Shown here piece after piece: positions 1 through 5,376 of a stretch of DNA of 5,495 bases. The position numbers and the translations under genes were made by a program. The notes beneath the pieces are model-generated. The model worked only from the letters and a program-made list of their open reading frames with translations, was not told the DNA's origin and made no database searches. Location of the stretch: NCBI GenBank assembly GCA_964639525.1, contig CAZXDS010000214.1, positions 1 through 5,495 of the forward strand, given 5' to 3'. The DNA comes from CAZXDS01 sp964639525 (GTDB taxonomy: Bacteria > Bacteroidota > Ignavibacteria > Ignavibacteriales > Melioribacteraceae). How positions within the stretch are numbered: position 1 is the first letter of the stretch; every line of letters starts with the position of its first letter.

Positions 1-11
1 AAAACGAACTT

Positions 12-45
12 CCCCAAACGGACTTTAGTCCGTTTGGGGCTTTTT
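12..45 (+). terminator. Rho-independent terminator of an upstream gene outside the window
   Basis: A perfect 12-bp inverted repeat (CCCCAAACGGAC at 12-23 and its complement at 28-39) encloses the tetraloop TTTA and is followed by C and five T's. The GC-rich stem with a T-tract on the plus side only indicates a plus-strand terminator. It would end a gene lying left of the window and insulate eno from it. Only 11 bases precede it, so the upstream gene cannot be identified. Confidence 0.9.
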
Positions 46-151
46 AGAGTGGACATCATAAATGTACTTAAAATAACTATCCAATCTCCTAAATTTAAAT
101 TGTTTGATTGTTCAAGGTTCGTAAAAAATATTAACTGAATGGAAATCTAAA

Positions 152-182
152 TTGAATTTACTAAGCAATTTTGATAAGTTTT
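152..182 (+). promoter_or_regulatory. Candidate eno promoter
   Basis: TTGAAT (152-157) lies 17 bases before TAAGTT (175-180), a sigma70-like layout with a weak -10. The same bases also read as TTG, 20 bases, then TAAGTTTT, close to the Bacteroidota TTTG/TAnnTTTG promoter form. Either reading puts the transcript start near 187-190 and gives a leader of about 30 bases ending in the eno Shine-Dalgarno. In such AT-rich DNA chance matches are common, so this is tentative. Nothing else stands out between the terminator at 45 and the eno start. Confidence 0.3.
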
Positions 183-217
183 CTTATTGAAATTAACAAT
201 AAAAGGCAGGAGAGATA

Positions 218-1510
218 ATGACTACAATAGTAGATGTATTAGGAAGAGAAATTTTGGATTCCCGTGGAAATCCAACTATAGAAGTGGAAGTATTATTAGA
301 ATCAGGTGTTATCGGCAGAGCCGCCGTTCCAAGCGGTGCTTCAACCGGTGAACACGAGGCTGTAGAACTTAGAGACGGCGACAAAGAAAGATATAACGGC
401 AAAGGTGTATTGAATGCTGTTGAAAATGTAAATGAAAAAATTGCTGATGAGTTAATTGATTTTGATGCTGCCGACCAAGTTGGGATTGATAATTTTTTAA
501 TTGAACTGGATGGAACACCAAACAAAGCCAATTTTGGTGCAAATGCTATACTTGGGGTTTCACTTGCTTGTGCCAGAGCGGCTGCGGAAACATTTGAATT
601 GCCATTGTATAAATACATTGGTGGAACTAATGCAAAAACATTGCCTGTTCCGCAAATGAATATTTTGAATGGCGGAAAACACGCCGATAATACTGTGGAT
701 TTTCAAGAATTTATGATTATGCCTCACGGAGCACCGACATTTGCAGAAGCTTTAAGAATGGGAAGTGAAACATTTCATTCGCTTAAAAAAGTTTTACAAA
801 GCAAAGGATACGCTACTGCTGTTGGCGACGAAGGTGGTTTTGCTCCTAATTTAAGAAGCAATGAAGAAGTTATTGAAACTATCCTTGAGGGAATTGAAAA
901 AGCAGGTTATCAACCCGGTGTTGATATCAGCATAGCTATTGACCCTGCATCGAGCGAAATGTACTTAAAAGATAAAAAAATGTATCAATTTTTCAAATCT
1001 GATAAACACGAACTTTCCTCTGATGAAATGATTAAGCTTTATGAAGACCTTGTAAGCAAATATCCAATTATTTCTATTGAAGACGGTTTGGCAGAAGATG
1101 ATTGGGAAGGCTGGGTAAATATGAACAAAGCACTTGGCGATAAAATTCAAATTGTCGGTGATGACATTTATGTTACTAATACCGAAAGATTAGCTCGCGG
1201 TATTGAAATGGGTGCTGCTAATTCTATTTTGATAAAATTAAATCAAATTGGAACTTTAACTGAAACTTTGAACACAATGCAAATGGCTCACCGTGCCGGT
1301 TATTCTTGTGTCGTCAGTCACCGTTCCGGTGAAACTGAAGATGCATTCCTTGCTGATTTTGCGGTTGCTACAAATGCCGGACAGATTAAAAGTGGTTCGG
1401 TGCAGCGAACAGATAGAATTGCAAAATATAATCAGTTGTTAAGAATTGAAGAAGAACTTGATTTTACTGGTTACTTCCCTGGTTTGAATGCTGTGAAATG
1501 TGCACAATAA
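218..1510 (+). CDS. eno: Enolase (phosphopyruvate hydratase)
   Basis: Cytoplasmic glycolytic/gluconeogenic enzyme (EC 4.2.1.11) that interconverts 2-phosphoglycerate and phosphoenolpyruvate with Mg2+. The 430-residue product is the normal bacterial length and looks intact. Recognisable elements are the N-terminal DSRGNPTIEVEV (14-25), the mobile SGAST loop (39-43), GGKHADN with His155, QEF with Glu164, and GDEGGFAPN with the catalytic Glu205. The Mg2+ ligands correspond to Asp242, Glu288 and Asp315 (GDD). The catalytic Lys340 sits in ILIKLNQIGT, the signature SHRSGETED is at 367-375, and Lys391 is in GQIKSGS. These match E. coli His159, Glu168, Glu209, Asp246, Glu290, Asp317, Lys342 and Lys393. 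The ATG follows a purine-rich GGAGAG at 209-214, and an in-frame TAA at 200-202 excludes longer forms. It appears monocistronic, bounded by terminators at 12-45 and 1602-1631. In many bacteria enolase also joins the RNA degradosome, which cannot be judged here. Confidence 0.98.
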   Translation: MTTIVDVLGREILDSRGNPTIEVEVLLESGVIGRAAVPSGASTGEHEAVELRDGDKERYNGKGVLNAVENVNEKIADELIDFDAADQVGIDNFLIELDGTPNKANFGANAILGVSLACARAAAETFELPLYKYIGGTNAKTLPVPQMNILNGGKHADNTVDFQEFMIMPHGAPTFAEALRMGSETFHSLKKVLQSKGYATAVGDEGGFAPNLRSNEEVIETILEGIEKAGYQPGVDISIAIDPASSEMYLKDKKMYQFFKSDKHELSSDEMIKLYEDLVSKYPIISIEDGLAEDDWEGWVNMNKALGDKIQIVGDDIYVTNTERLARGIEMGAANSILIKLNQIGTLTETLNTMQMAHRAGYSCVVSHRSGETEDAFLADFAVATNAGQIKSGSVQRTDRIAKYNQLLRIEEELDFTGYFPGLNAVKCAQ

Positions 1511-1528
1511 TATAATTGTGTAGCACAT
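1498..1528 (+). other. Imperfect stem-loop spanning the eno stop codon
   Basis: ATGTGC (1498-1503) pairs with GCACAT (1523-1528), and ACAAT (1504-1508) pairs with ATTGT (1515-1519). The right arm has a 3-base bulge (1520-1522) and the loop is AATATA. The 11 pairs straddle the eno TAA (1508-1510). No T-tract follows, so it is not itself an intrinsic terminator. It could be a 3'-end structure on the eno mRNA, or a chance AT-rich pairing. Confidence 0.4.
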
Positions 1529-1536
1529 CGAAATTT

Positions 1537-1572
1537 ATTTTGTGATAAATATTTATTGAATATTCACAAAAT
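1537..1572 (+). other. Second stem-loop or dyad in the eno 3' region
   Basis: ATTTTGTGA (1537-1545) is an exact inverted match to TCACAAAAT (1564-1572). An inner ATATT/AATAT pairing (1549-1553 with 1559-1563) sits behind a 3-base bulge, with loop TATTG. This gives 14 pairs in 36 bases. It may be an mRNA 3' structure or part of the leader of the downstream transporter transcript. The TGTGA and TCACA half-sites are 18 bases apart, which is too far for a CRP/FNR-type operator. Confidence 0.45.
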
Positions 1573-1601
1573 CCTTTCAAATTTTGTAAAAAAGTAATAT
1601 T

Positions 1602-1631
1602 AAAAAGCGTCATTAACATGACGCTTTTTTT
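1602..1631 (+). terminator. Rho-independent terminator between eno and the transporter gene
   Basis: GCGTCAT (1607-1613) pairs with ATGACGC (1618-1624) around loop TAAC. The stem extends through five A-T pairs (1602-1606 with 1625-1629), and the right arm runs into a seven-T tract (1625-1631). It is a classic intrinsic terminator for eno. It ends only about ten bases before the Shine-Dalgarno of the next gene, so transcription of that gene must either read through it or initiate upstream or within it. Confidence 0.88.
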
Positions 1632-1640
1632 ATCTTTTTT

Positions 1641-1646
1641 AAGGAG
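1641..1646 (+). promoter_or_regulatory. Shine-Dalgarno setting the GTG start of the transporter
   Basis: AAGGAG lies 8 bases before GTG at 1655. The in-frame TAA at 1640-1642 rules out any longer product, so this strong site together with GTG defines the start. It is the clearest Shine-Dalgarno in the window. Confidence 0.85.
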
Positions 1647-1654
1647 AAAACAAA

Positions 1655-2545
1655 GTGCCTTTTGTTGGTGAATTTGCTGCTATTGCAACTGCTTTTATGT
1701 GGTCTGTAACTTCTGTCGCTTTTACTGAAGCTTCAGTAAGAGTTGGTTCGCTAACGGTAAATGTTTCAAGACTTTTTCTCGCATCTTTTTATTTGCTGAT
1801 TACTATTTTAATACTTGGGTTAAAATTTGATTTAAATTATAATCAATATTTTTTTCTTGCCCTGAGCGGAGTTATCGGATTGGTTTTTGGAGATGGCTTT
1901 TTATTTAAAGGTTTTCAATATGTGGGTGCTCGCATTAGTATGCTGGTAATGTCTCTCGTACCGGCTATTTCAGCTTTCATTGCCTATTTTCTTCTTGATG
2001 AAATTATTTCATTATGGGGGATTGTTGGGATAATACTTACCATGTTAGGTGTTGCCATTGTTCTGTTGCAGAAAAGCTCATCCGGTAATTTTGATGCATC
2101 TTATAAGTTTCGTGGCATTATATATTGTATCCTCGGGGCATTCGGACAAGCTGTAGGTTTGATTTTGGCAAAGTTTGCTTTTAATGATGGACCAATAAAC
2201 GGTTTTGTTGCTACATTCGTACGTATTGTTCCGGCAATTATTTTGCTTTATCCGATAGCTTACTTTTCAAATCGACTCGGCAACCCGATTAAAACTTATC
2301 TCGCAGATAAAAAAGCTTTTAAGTTCACATTACTCGGGTCGTTTGTTGGGCCATATTTGGGGATTACTTTTAGCCTTATTGCCGTAGCAAATACTTTTGT
2401 TGGGATTGCTTCAACGTTAATGTCAACTGCCCCAATAATTATGCTGCCGCTTGTTAAATATTACTACAAAGAAAATTTATCTGTCATGTCAATTGGGGGT
2501 GCTTTTATTGCCGTTGCTGGTGTTGCAATTCTATTTGTAAAATAA
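1655..2545 (+). CDS. EamA/DMT-family (drug/metabolite) transporter
   Basis: Predicted inner-membrane permease of the drug/metabolite transporter superfamily. Members export or import amino acids, nucleosides, drugs or sugars, and the substrate cannot be read from sequence. The 296 residues contain about ten hydrophobic helices, roughly at 4-24, 33-55, 66-85, 92-113, 118-138, 151-173, 183-204, 223-244, 248-267 and 276-295. They form two EamA repeats (about 5-138 and 152-295). The repeats are visible internally: MSLVPAISAF with downstream DE and GVAIVLL in the first half parallels MSTAPIIMLP, KEN and GVAILFV in the second. Length is typical (about 280-310) and the frame is intact. Translation starts at GTG behind AAGGAG. 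The gene lies directly after the eno terminator, so its expression may depend on read-through or attenuation. It converges on the cupin gene, with 128 bases between that contain no convincing terminator. The family call is firm; the transported compound is unknown. Confidence 0.93.
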   Translation: MPFVGEFAAIATAFMWSVTSVAFTEASVRVGSLTVNVSRLFLASFYLLITILILGLKFDLNYNQYFFLALSGVIGLVFGDGFLFKGFQYVGARISMLVMSLVPAISAFIAYFLLDEIISLWGIVGIILTMLGVAIVLLQKSSSGNFDASYKFRGIIYCILGAFGQAVGLILAKFAFNDGPINGFVATFVRIVPAIILLYPIAYFSNRLGNPIKTYLADKKAFKFTLLGSFVGPYLGITFSLIAVANTFVGIASTLMSTAPIIMLPLVKYYYKENLSVMSIGGAFIAVAGVAILFVK

Positions 2546-2673
2546 ATCAAATGTAAATGGCAGCACAATGATGCATTCGCCGAGTGGAATATGATTTGTT
2601 GCATACCAATTTCAAACTTGTATATCAACAGTAATTAACTCTATCTTGTCAATTAAAAGACAGATCTCCATCT

Positions 2674-3174
2674 TTACTTATTAGTCATTCTCACAATTAA
2701 GTCGGAATGCTGAGGAAATAATTTTTTGAGAATATCCTGTTTGCCCAAAATAAAATCTGTAAAATCAAAACCCGGTGCGACAGTACACCCGATTAATGTG
2801 AATGAAGACTTATCGAGCAGTTCTGCCGCAAACCAATGATTATGCGGAATAATAATTTGAGGTGATTCACCATCTTCCAAACTTAAACCCAACTTCACCT
2901 CTTTATAATTTCCATCGTTAGATATAATATGAATTTTGAGGGAAGCGCCTGTATGATAATGCCAAATTTCATCTGACTGTAGTTTGTGAAATGCAGAAAT
3001 CTGATTTTTGTTTAAAAGAAAATAAATTGAAGTTGAAAGGGAATGTTTGCTACTATATCTATTTGGTAAAACGGTCTGTTCAATAAATTCCTCGGAACGG
3101 TAAATCTCTTTATAATAGCCCCCTTCGGGATGAGCTAAAAGATTTAATTTATTTATCCAATAAGCAGCATCCAT
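2674..3174 (-). CDS. Cupin_5 (DUF985) family protein
   Basis: A 166-residue single-domain beta-barrel protein of the Cupin_5/DUF985 family (relatives include yeast YML079w). To my knowledge the family has a solved fold but no agreed enzymatic activity, so none is assigned. Family marks in order are HPEGGYY (15-21), TSIYFLL (48-54), SAFHKLQSDEIWHYHTG (60-76), PHNHWFAAEL (110-119) and GCTVAPGFDFTDFILG (129-144), ending in the usual LFPQHSDLI. His63, Glu69, His72 and His74 line what would be the small-ligand or metal pocket. The length is normal and the protein is intact and soluble, with no signal peptide. The ATG has no Shine-Dalgarno; upstream bases are almost pure A/T, and an in-frame TAA 15 bases upstream (3190-3192) fixes the start. 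It follows the TerB-like gene by 39 bases on the same strand, so the two are probably co-transcribed. Confidence 0.92.
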   Translation of the reverse strand: MDAAYWINKLNLLAHPEGGYYKEIYRSEEFIEQTVLPNRYSSKHSLSTSIYFLLNKNQISAFHKLQSDEIWHYHTGASLKIHIISNDGNYKEVKLGLSLEDGESPQIIIPHNHWFAAELLDKSSFTLIGCTVAPGFDFTDFILGKQDILKKLFPQHSDLIVRMTNK

Positions 3175-3213
3175 AAATGTTACGATTATTTATTATTAAA
3201 AATTAAAAAGTAA

Positions 3214-3687
3214 TTACTTTGTGATATGTTGATTCACATCCAACGCCGAATTAAAACTATTACTTGAATCTAACATGCCTTCTAATAGAGGGGAACTGCC
3301 ATTATCATTCTGAGTATTGATAAAATCGGCTAATTTATTTGAAAGCCATTCTTGTTCAATTTTATTAACTTGAGCAACAGAATTCAACCACTGTAATTCA
3401 TAAGGATCAAGGTTATTGTCCGATACTGCGAGTTTTAAACCGTCAAGTAAAAATTGCTCTGCAATATTTTTTTGCGAAAAAACGGGAGGTGTTTGTATTA
3501 TATACTCATTCCCTAAAGATTGCTGAATGGCATTATGACAGAATTTTTTTTCAAAACCTAGTTTTGCGCCAAGGTACATCAAAATATTTTCCTCTTGCTC
3601 AACAATTACATTGTCTTTAATAGCAAGGATGAGCATTCCCTTAAAGTAGTTGCTTCTATCAAGTACGTTCAAATTATTTTTCCCCAA
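3214..3687 (-). CDS. TerB-like (tellurite resistance TerB fold) small protein, probable TTG start
   Basis: Up to 157 residues, soluble and mostly helical. The N-terminal 120 residues resemble the TerB-like helical fold. Two acidic repeats, KDNVIVEQE (24-32) and SDNNLDPYE (89-97), share the pattern D-N-x-(I/L)-x-x-x-E seen at TerB-family metal-binding sites, followed by ELQWLNSVA (97-105). Residues 125-157 are a polar, low-complexity tail. There is no ATG at the expected start. The open frame begins with TTG directly after an in-frame TAA (3690-3688). A second TTG at 3672 lies 8 bases after GGGGAA and may be the true start (152 residues). The ATG at 3636 would cut into the first helix. Upstream, ATG-CAG-TGT-TAA (3699-3688) is in frame, so a nonsense change in an earlier longer start is possible. 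It is probably the first gene of an operon with the cupin. Its function is unknown; tellurite resistance should not be assumed from the fold. Confidence 0.75.
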   Translation of the reverse strand: MGKNNLNVLDRSNYFKGMLILAIKDNVIVEQEENILMYLGAKLGFEKKFCHNAIQQSLGNEYIIQTPPVFSQKNIAEQFLLDGLKLAVSDNNLDPYELQWLNSVAQVNKIEQEWLSNKLADFINTQNDNGSSPLLEGMLDSSNSFNSALDVNQHITK

Positions 3688-3706
3688 TTAACACTGCATA
3701 GATATA

Positions 3707-3740
3707 ATTATAAAAGCAAAAAACATGTGCTTTCTGTCAA
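3707..3740 (-). promoter_or_regulatory. Candidate promoter of the TerB-like/cupin operon
   Basis: On the minus strand a perfect TTGACA (3740-3735) is followed by a perfect TATAAT (3712-3707). The spacer is 22 bases, well above the usual 16-18, so either only the -10 is real or both matches are partly chance. Initiation about 7 bases after TATAAT would fall near 3700, giving a short leader that contains GGGGAA before the TTG at 3672. Confidence 0.3.
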
Positions 3741-3782
3741 TGCTAAATTAACAATATAAATGTATATTAGTTCCAAAATAAT

Positions 3783-3802
3783 TTTTTTGATGTATCAAAA
3801 AA
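3783..3802. promoter_or_regulatory. AT-rich dyad in the divergent intergenic region (possible operator)
   Basis: Nine-base arms TTTTTTGAT (3783-3791) and ATCAAAAAA (3794-3802) flank a 2-base centre GT. With so small a centre, a DNA-binding dimer site is more natural than an RNA hairpin. It lies between the divergent TerB-like gene and the membrane-protein gene, but about 45 bases or more from either candidate promoter. Homopolymer runs make up much of the symmetry, so significance is uncertain. Confidence 0.35.
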
Positions 3803-3810
3803 TTACACAA

Positions 3811-3823
3811 TTTCAATTTGAAA
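3811..3823. promoter_or_regulatory. Second short dyad TTTCAA-T-TTGAAA
   Basis: Perfect 6-base arms surround a single central T, 8 bases right of the dyad at 3783-3802. Both dyads use TCAA/TTGA cores, with opposite polarity. The pair could form a composite regulatory site for the divergent genes. No known regulator can be named from it. Confidence 0.25.
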
Positions 3824-3886
3824 CGTAACATAAAATTGGTTATTTAGAAATTCGAATTATTTACAATATTATTTTGGGCATAGTTA

Positions 3887-3916
3887 TTGACTCAATTCAT
3901 ATTAGTCATTTTTACT
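3887..3916 (+). promoter_or_regulatory. Candidate promoter of the membrane-protein gene
   Basis: TTGACT (3887-3892), an 18-base spacer and TTTACT (3911-3916) form a plausible sigma70-like pair. The predicted transcript start would be only a few bases before the ATG at 3927, which has no Shine-Dalgarno, so the message could be nearly leaderless. Tentative. Confidence 0.28.
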
Positions 3917-3926
3917 TGAAAAATTT

Positions 3927-4394
3927 ATGGAAATAGTACCTATTATTACATACTTGCTTTTGTTTGCAGTTGCACTGCTTTTGTTTGTGCTGGCAATCTC
4001 TATTTTGTTTTCAAACTCGCATCATAGAATTGACCGTGGCGGACAGAATTTGATTCAAACAAATACAAATACTTTAAGCTCACAGGAAAAATTATACAAT
4101 AGCATTGAAGTTGTGCCATCTTTTAGTAATGAGCGGCTTCCGGCCGGTTCTAGAAATTCTCAAATATTTTATATGAATAAAGGGCGGGAAGAAAACATGA
4201 AATCATTTTCTACACAGGTAAAATATCAAGAGCAATACAGAAATACTACTGATTCAAGAACGGGCAAAACACGCACACAGGGAACGCCTAGGTTTACGAT
4301 TATTAATGATAAATACAGCACTAAACAGTATTCATCTTATAATAGTAGTGAATCCAATTACAAGTATTTACGAACCGCGGATCGCTATTCTTAA
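3927..4394 (+). CDS. Uncharacterised single-pass membrane protein with polar Tyr/Ser/Asn-rich tail
   Basis: I do not recognise this 155-residue protein. Residues 5-29 form one strongly hydrophobic helix (VPIITYLLLFAVALLLFVLA and onward). It is preceded by acidic Glu2 and followed by SHHRIDR, so the positive-inside rule predicts an outside N-terminus and a cytoplasmic tail. No signal-peptidase or lipobox motif is evident. The tail (30-155) is hydrophilic, low in hydrophobic residues and rich in Ser, Asn, Thr, Tyr, Lys and Arg. It contains RTGKTRTQGTPRFTIINDKY (111-130) and a Tyr-rich end (130-154), and is probably disordered or only loosely folded. The start ATG is supported by an in-frame TAG at 3903-3905 with no other common start between. 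There is no Shine-Dalgarno. It stands alone, divergent from the TerB-like operon and 194 bases before the LOG gene. Codon use and composition resemble the neighbours, so it is probably a real gene, but its role is unknown. Confidence 0.7.
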   Translation: MEIVPIITYLLLFAVALLLFVLAISILFSNSHHRIDRGGQNLIQTNTNTLSSQEKLYNSIEVVPSFSNERLPAGSRNSQIFYMNKGREENMKSFSTQVKYQEQYRNTTDSRTGKTRTQGTPRFTIINDKYSTKQYSSYNSSESNYKYLRTADRYS

Positions 4395-4480
4395 TCCTTA
4401 ATCAAATTGTGAGTTTTATTCATTAATTCATATAAATTAGTTTTTATAACTAAACAATAAAAAATTTGATATAAAAATAT

Positions 4481-4520
4481 CGAATAATAATTATAAAAAC
4501 CTCCCAATTATTATTATTCG
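4481..4520. other. AT-rich stem-loop before the LOG-family gene
   Basis: CGAATAATAAT (4481-4491) is an exact inverted match to ATTATTATTCG (4510-4520), giving 11 pairs. The 18-base loop contains ACCTCCC. On the plus strand no T-tract follows. On the minus strand the exit reads ATATTTTTATAT, so as a terminator it would work better for minus-strand transcripts, yet no minus-strand gene lies here. It may close the membrane-protein message or lie upstream of the LOG transcript. A slipped ATTCGCA tandem duplicate (4516-4529) adjoins its right edge. Confidence 0.4.
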
Positions 4521-4588
4521 CAATTCGCAAAAAATAACAAATAATTGTATTATTGCATTCTTTTTAATTTGATTAACGGATTATTGCG

Positions 4589-5305
4589 ATGGCGGATAAT
4601 GTAAATTTGGATAACGTTACAAATAACGGTAATGAAATCCAAGAGAAACTATTAACAACTCAAGAAGATATTTGGCGAATTTTTAGAATAATGGCTGAAT
4701 TTGTTGACGGCTTTGAATTAATGGGGAAAATTAAACCAAGCATTGCCGTATTTGGTTCGGCAAGGGCAAAACCTGGAGATAAATATTATAAGTTGGCTGA
4801 AGAGGTTGGCAGAGAAATTGTTAAAAAAGGATTTGGTGTAATCACCGGAGGCGGCCCGGGGATTATGGAGGCTGCAAATAAAGGAGCGAAAGAAGCAGGC
4901 GGAAGTTCAACCGGCGTGAACATTCAGTTGCCGCACGAACAGATGCATAACCCGTATATTGATTCTGATAAACTTTTGGACTTCAGATACTTCTTTGTAA
5001 GAAAAGTTATGTTTTTCAAGTATGCTCAAGGTTATATTTTAATGCCGGGTGGTTTTGGTACTATTGATGAAAGTTTTGAAGTTCTAACCCTTATCCAAAC
5101 AAAGAAAACTCAAAAGTTTCCTGTAGTACTTATGGGTACTGAATTTTGGAGCTCATTGTTGGAGTGGGTAAAGGAAACTCAACTTCGTTCAGGCTTTATA
5201 AATGAAGAAGATTTGAATCTCTTTAAATTGACTGACGATCCCGCTGAAGCCGCAAATCTTATTAGTGAATTCCATAAAGGGAAAAAACTTACTACTAACT
5301 TTTAG
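4589..5305 (+). CDS. LOG-family (TIGR00730-type) nucleotide phosphoribohydrolase
   Basis: A 238-residue cytoplasmic Rossmann-fold protein of the LOG family, long mis-annotated as 'lysine decarboxylase'. Characterised members remove ribose 5-phosphate from nucleoside 5'-monophosphates, releasing the free base; in cytokinin-making organisms this activates cytokinins, while in most bacteria the role is likely nucleotide turnover. Motifs are SIAVFGSARA (51-60), GVITGGGPGIMEAANKGA (83-100), the RK pair of FFVRKVMF (138-139) and PGGFGTIDE (153-161), matching the family signature PGGxGTxxE with Glu161. Residues 1-48 form a leader with a predicted helix (about 24-42) ahead of the core, as in longer bacterial members. 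An in-frame TAA at 4574-4576 fixes the ATG, which has no Shine-Dalgarno. The C-terminal FKLTDDPAEAANLI (212-225) is typical of the family. It is a single gene, convergent with the partial gene at the right edge. The family call is firm; the exact substrate is not determinable. Confidence 0.93.
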   Translation: MADNVNLDNVTNNGNEIQEKLLTTQEDIWRIFRIMAEFVDGFELMGKIKPSIAVFGSARAKPGDKYYKLAEEVGREIVKKGFGVITGGGPGIMEAANKGAKEAGGSSTGVNIQLPHEQMHNPYIDSDKLLDFRYFFVRKVMFFKYAQGYILMPGGFGTIDESFEVLTLIQTKKTQKFPVVLMGTEFWSSLLEWVKETQLRSGFINEEDLNLFKLTDDPAEAANLISEFHKGKKLTTNF

Positions 5306-5322
5306 GGTAAGAATATTTTTCA

Positions 5323-5359
5323 GAGAGTAATAAAATTGGTCTATCGTTTTATTACTCTC
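5323..5359. terminator. Perfect inverted repeat between convergent genes, likely bidirectional terminator
   Basis: GAGAGTAATAAAA (5323-5335) is exactly complementary to 5347-5359, a 13-bp stem with an 11-base loop. It starts 18 bases after the LOG stop and ends 18 bases before the stop of the convergent gene, a symmetric position that suits a shared transcription end. Neither side has a good T-tract beyond the stem, so it may act with a factor or mainly protect both mRNA 3' ends. Confidence 0.6.
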
Positions 5360-5376
5360 AAACTGTGTTTAAATTC

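Noticed and set aside
193..618. A 141-residue open frame on the minus strand opposite the start of eno
   Set aside because: It is antisense to conserved enolase codons, its composition is the Ser/Thr/Pro-rich type expected of a shadow frame, and it has no recognisable family features.
965..1150. A 61-residue minus-strand open frame inside eno
   Set aside because: It is short, lies entirely within conserved enolase sequence, and its Phe/Ile-rich translation is what the complement of Lys/Glu/Asp-rich codons gives.
1541..1568. TGTGA...TCACA as a CRP/FNR-type operator
   Set aside because: The half-sites are 18 bases apart rather than about 6 (CRP) or 4 (FNR), so the symmetry fits a stem-loop better.
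2643..2665. Possible terminator hairpin between the convergent transporter and cupin genes
   Set aside because: ATCT-T-GTC pairs with GACAGAT only with a bulge, giving seven pairs, an eight-base A/T loop and no T-tract. It is too weak to call, and nothing else is convincing in 2546-2673.
3214..3687. Tellurite-resistance operon
   Set aside because: Only a TerB-like fold is present, with no TerA, TerC, TerD or TerZ partners in the window. The TerB fold occurs in many proteins unrelated to tellurite.
3753..3768. AATATA/TATATT inverted repeat as a hairpin
   Set aside because: Six A-T-only pairs are expected by chance in DNA this AT-rich.
4589..5305. Lysine decarboxylase, the older label for this family
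   Set aside because: The PGGxGTxxE signature belongs to the LOG family. Characterised members are phosphoribohydrolases and no PLP-enzyme features are present.
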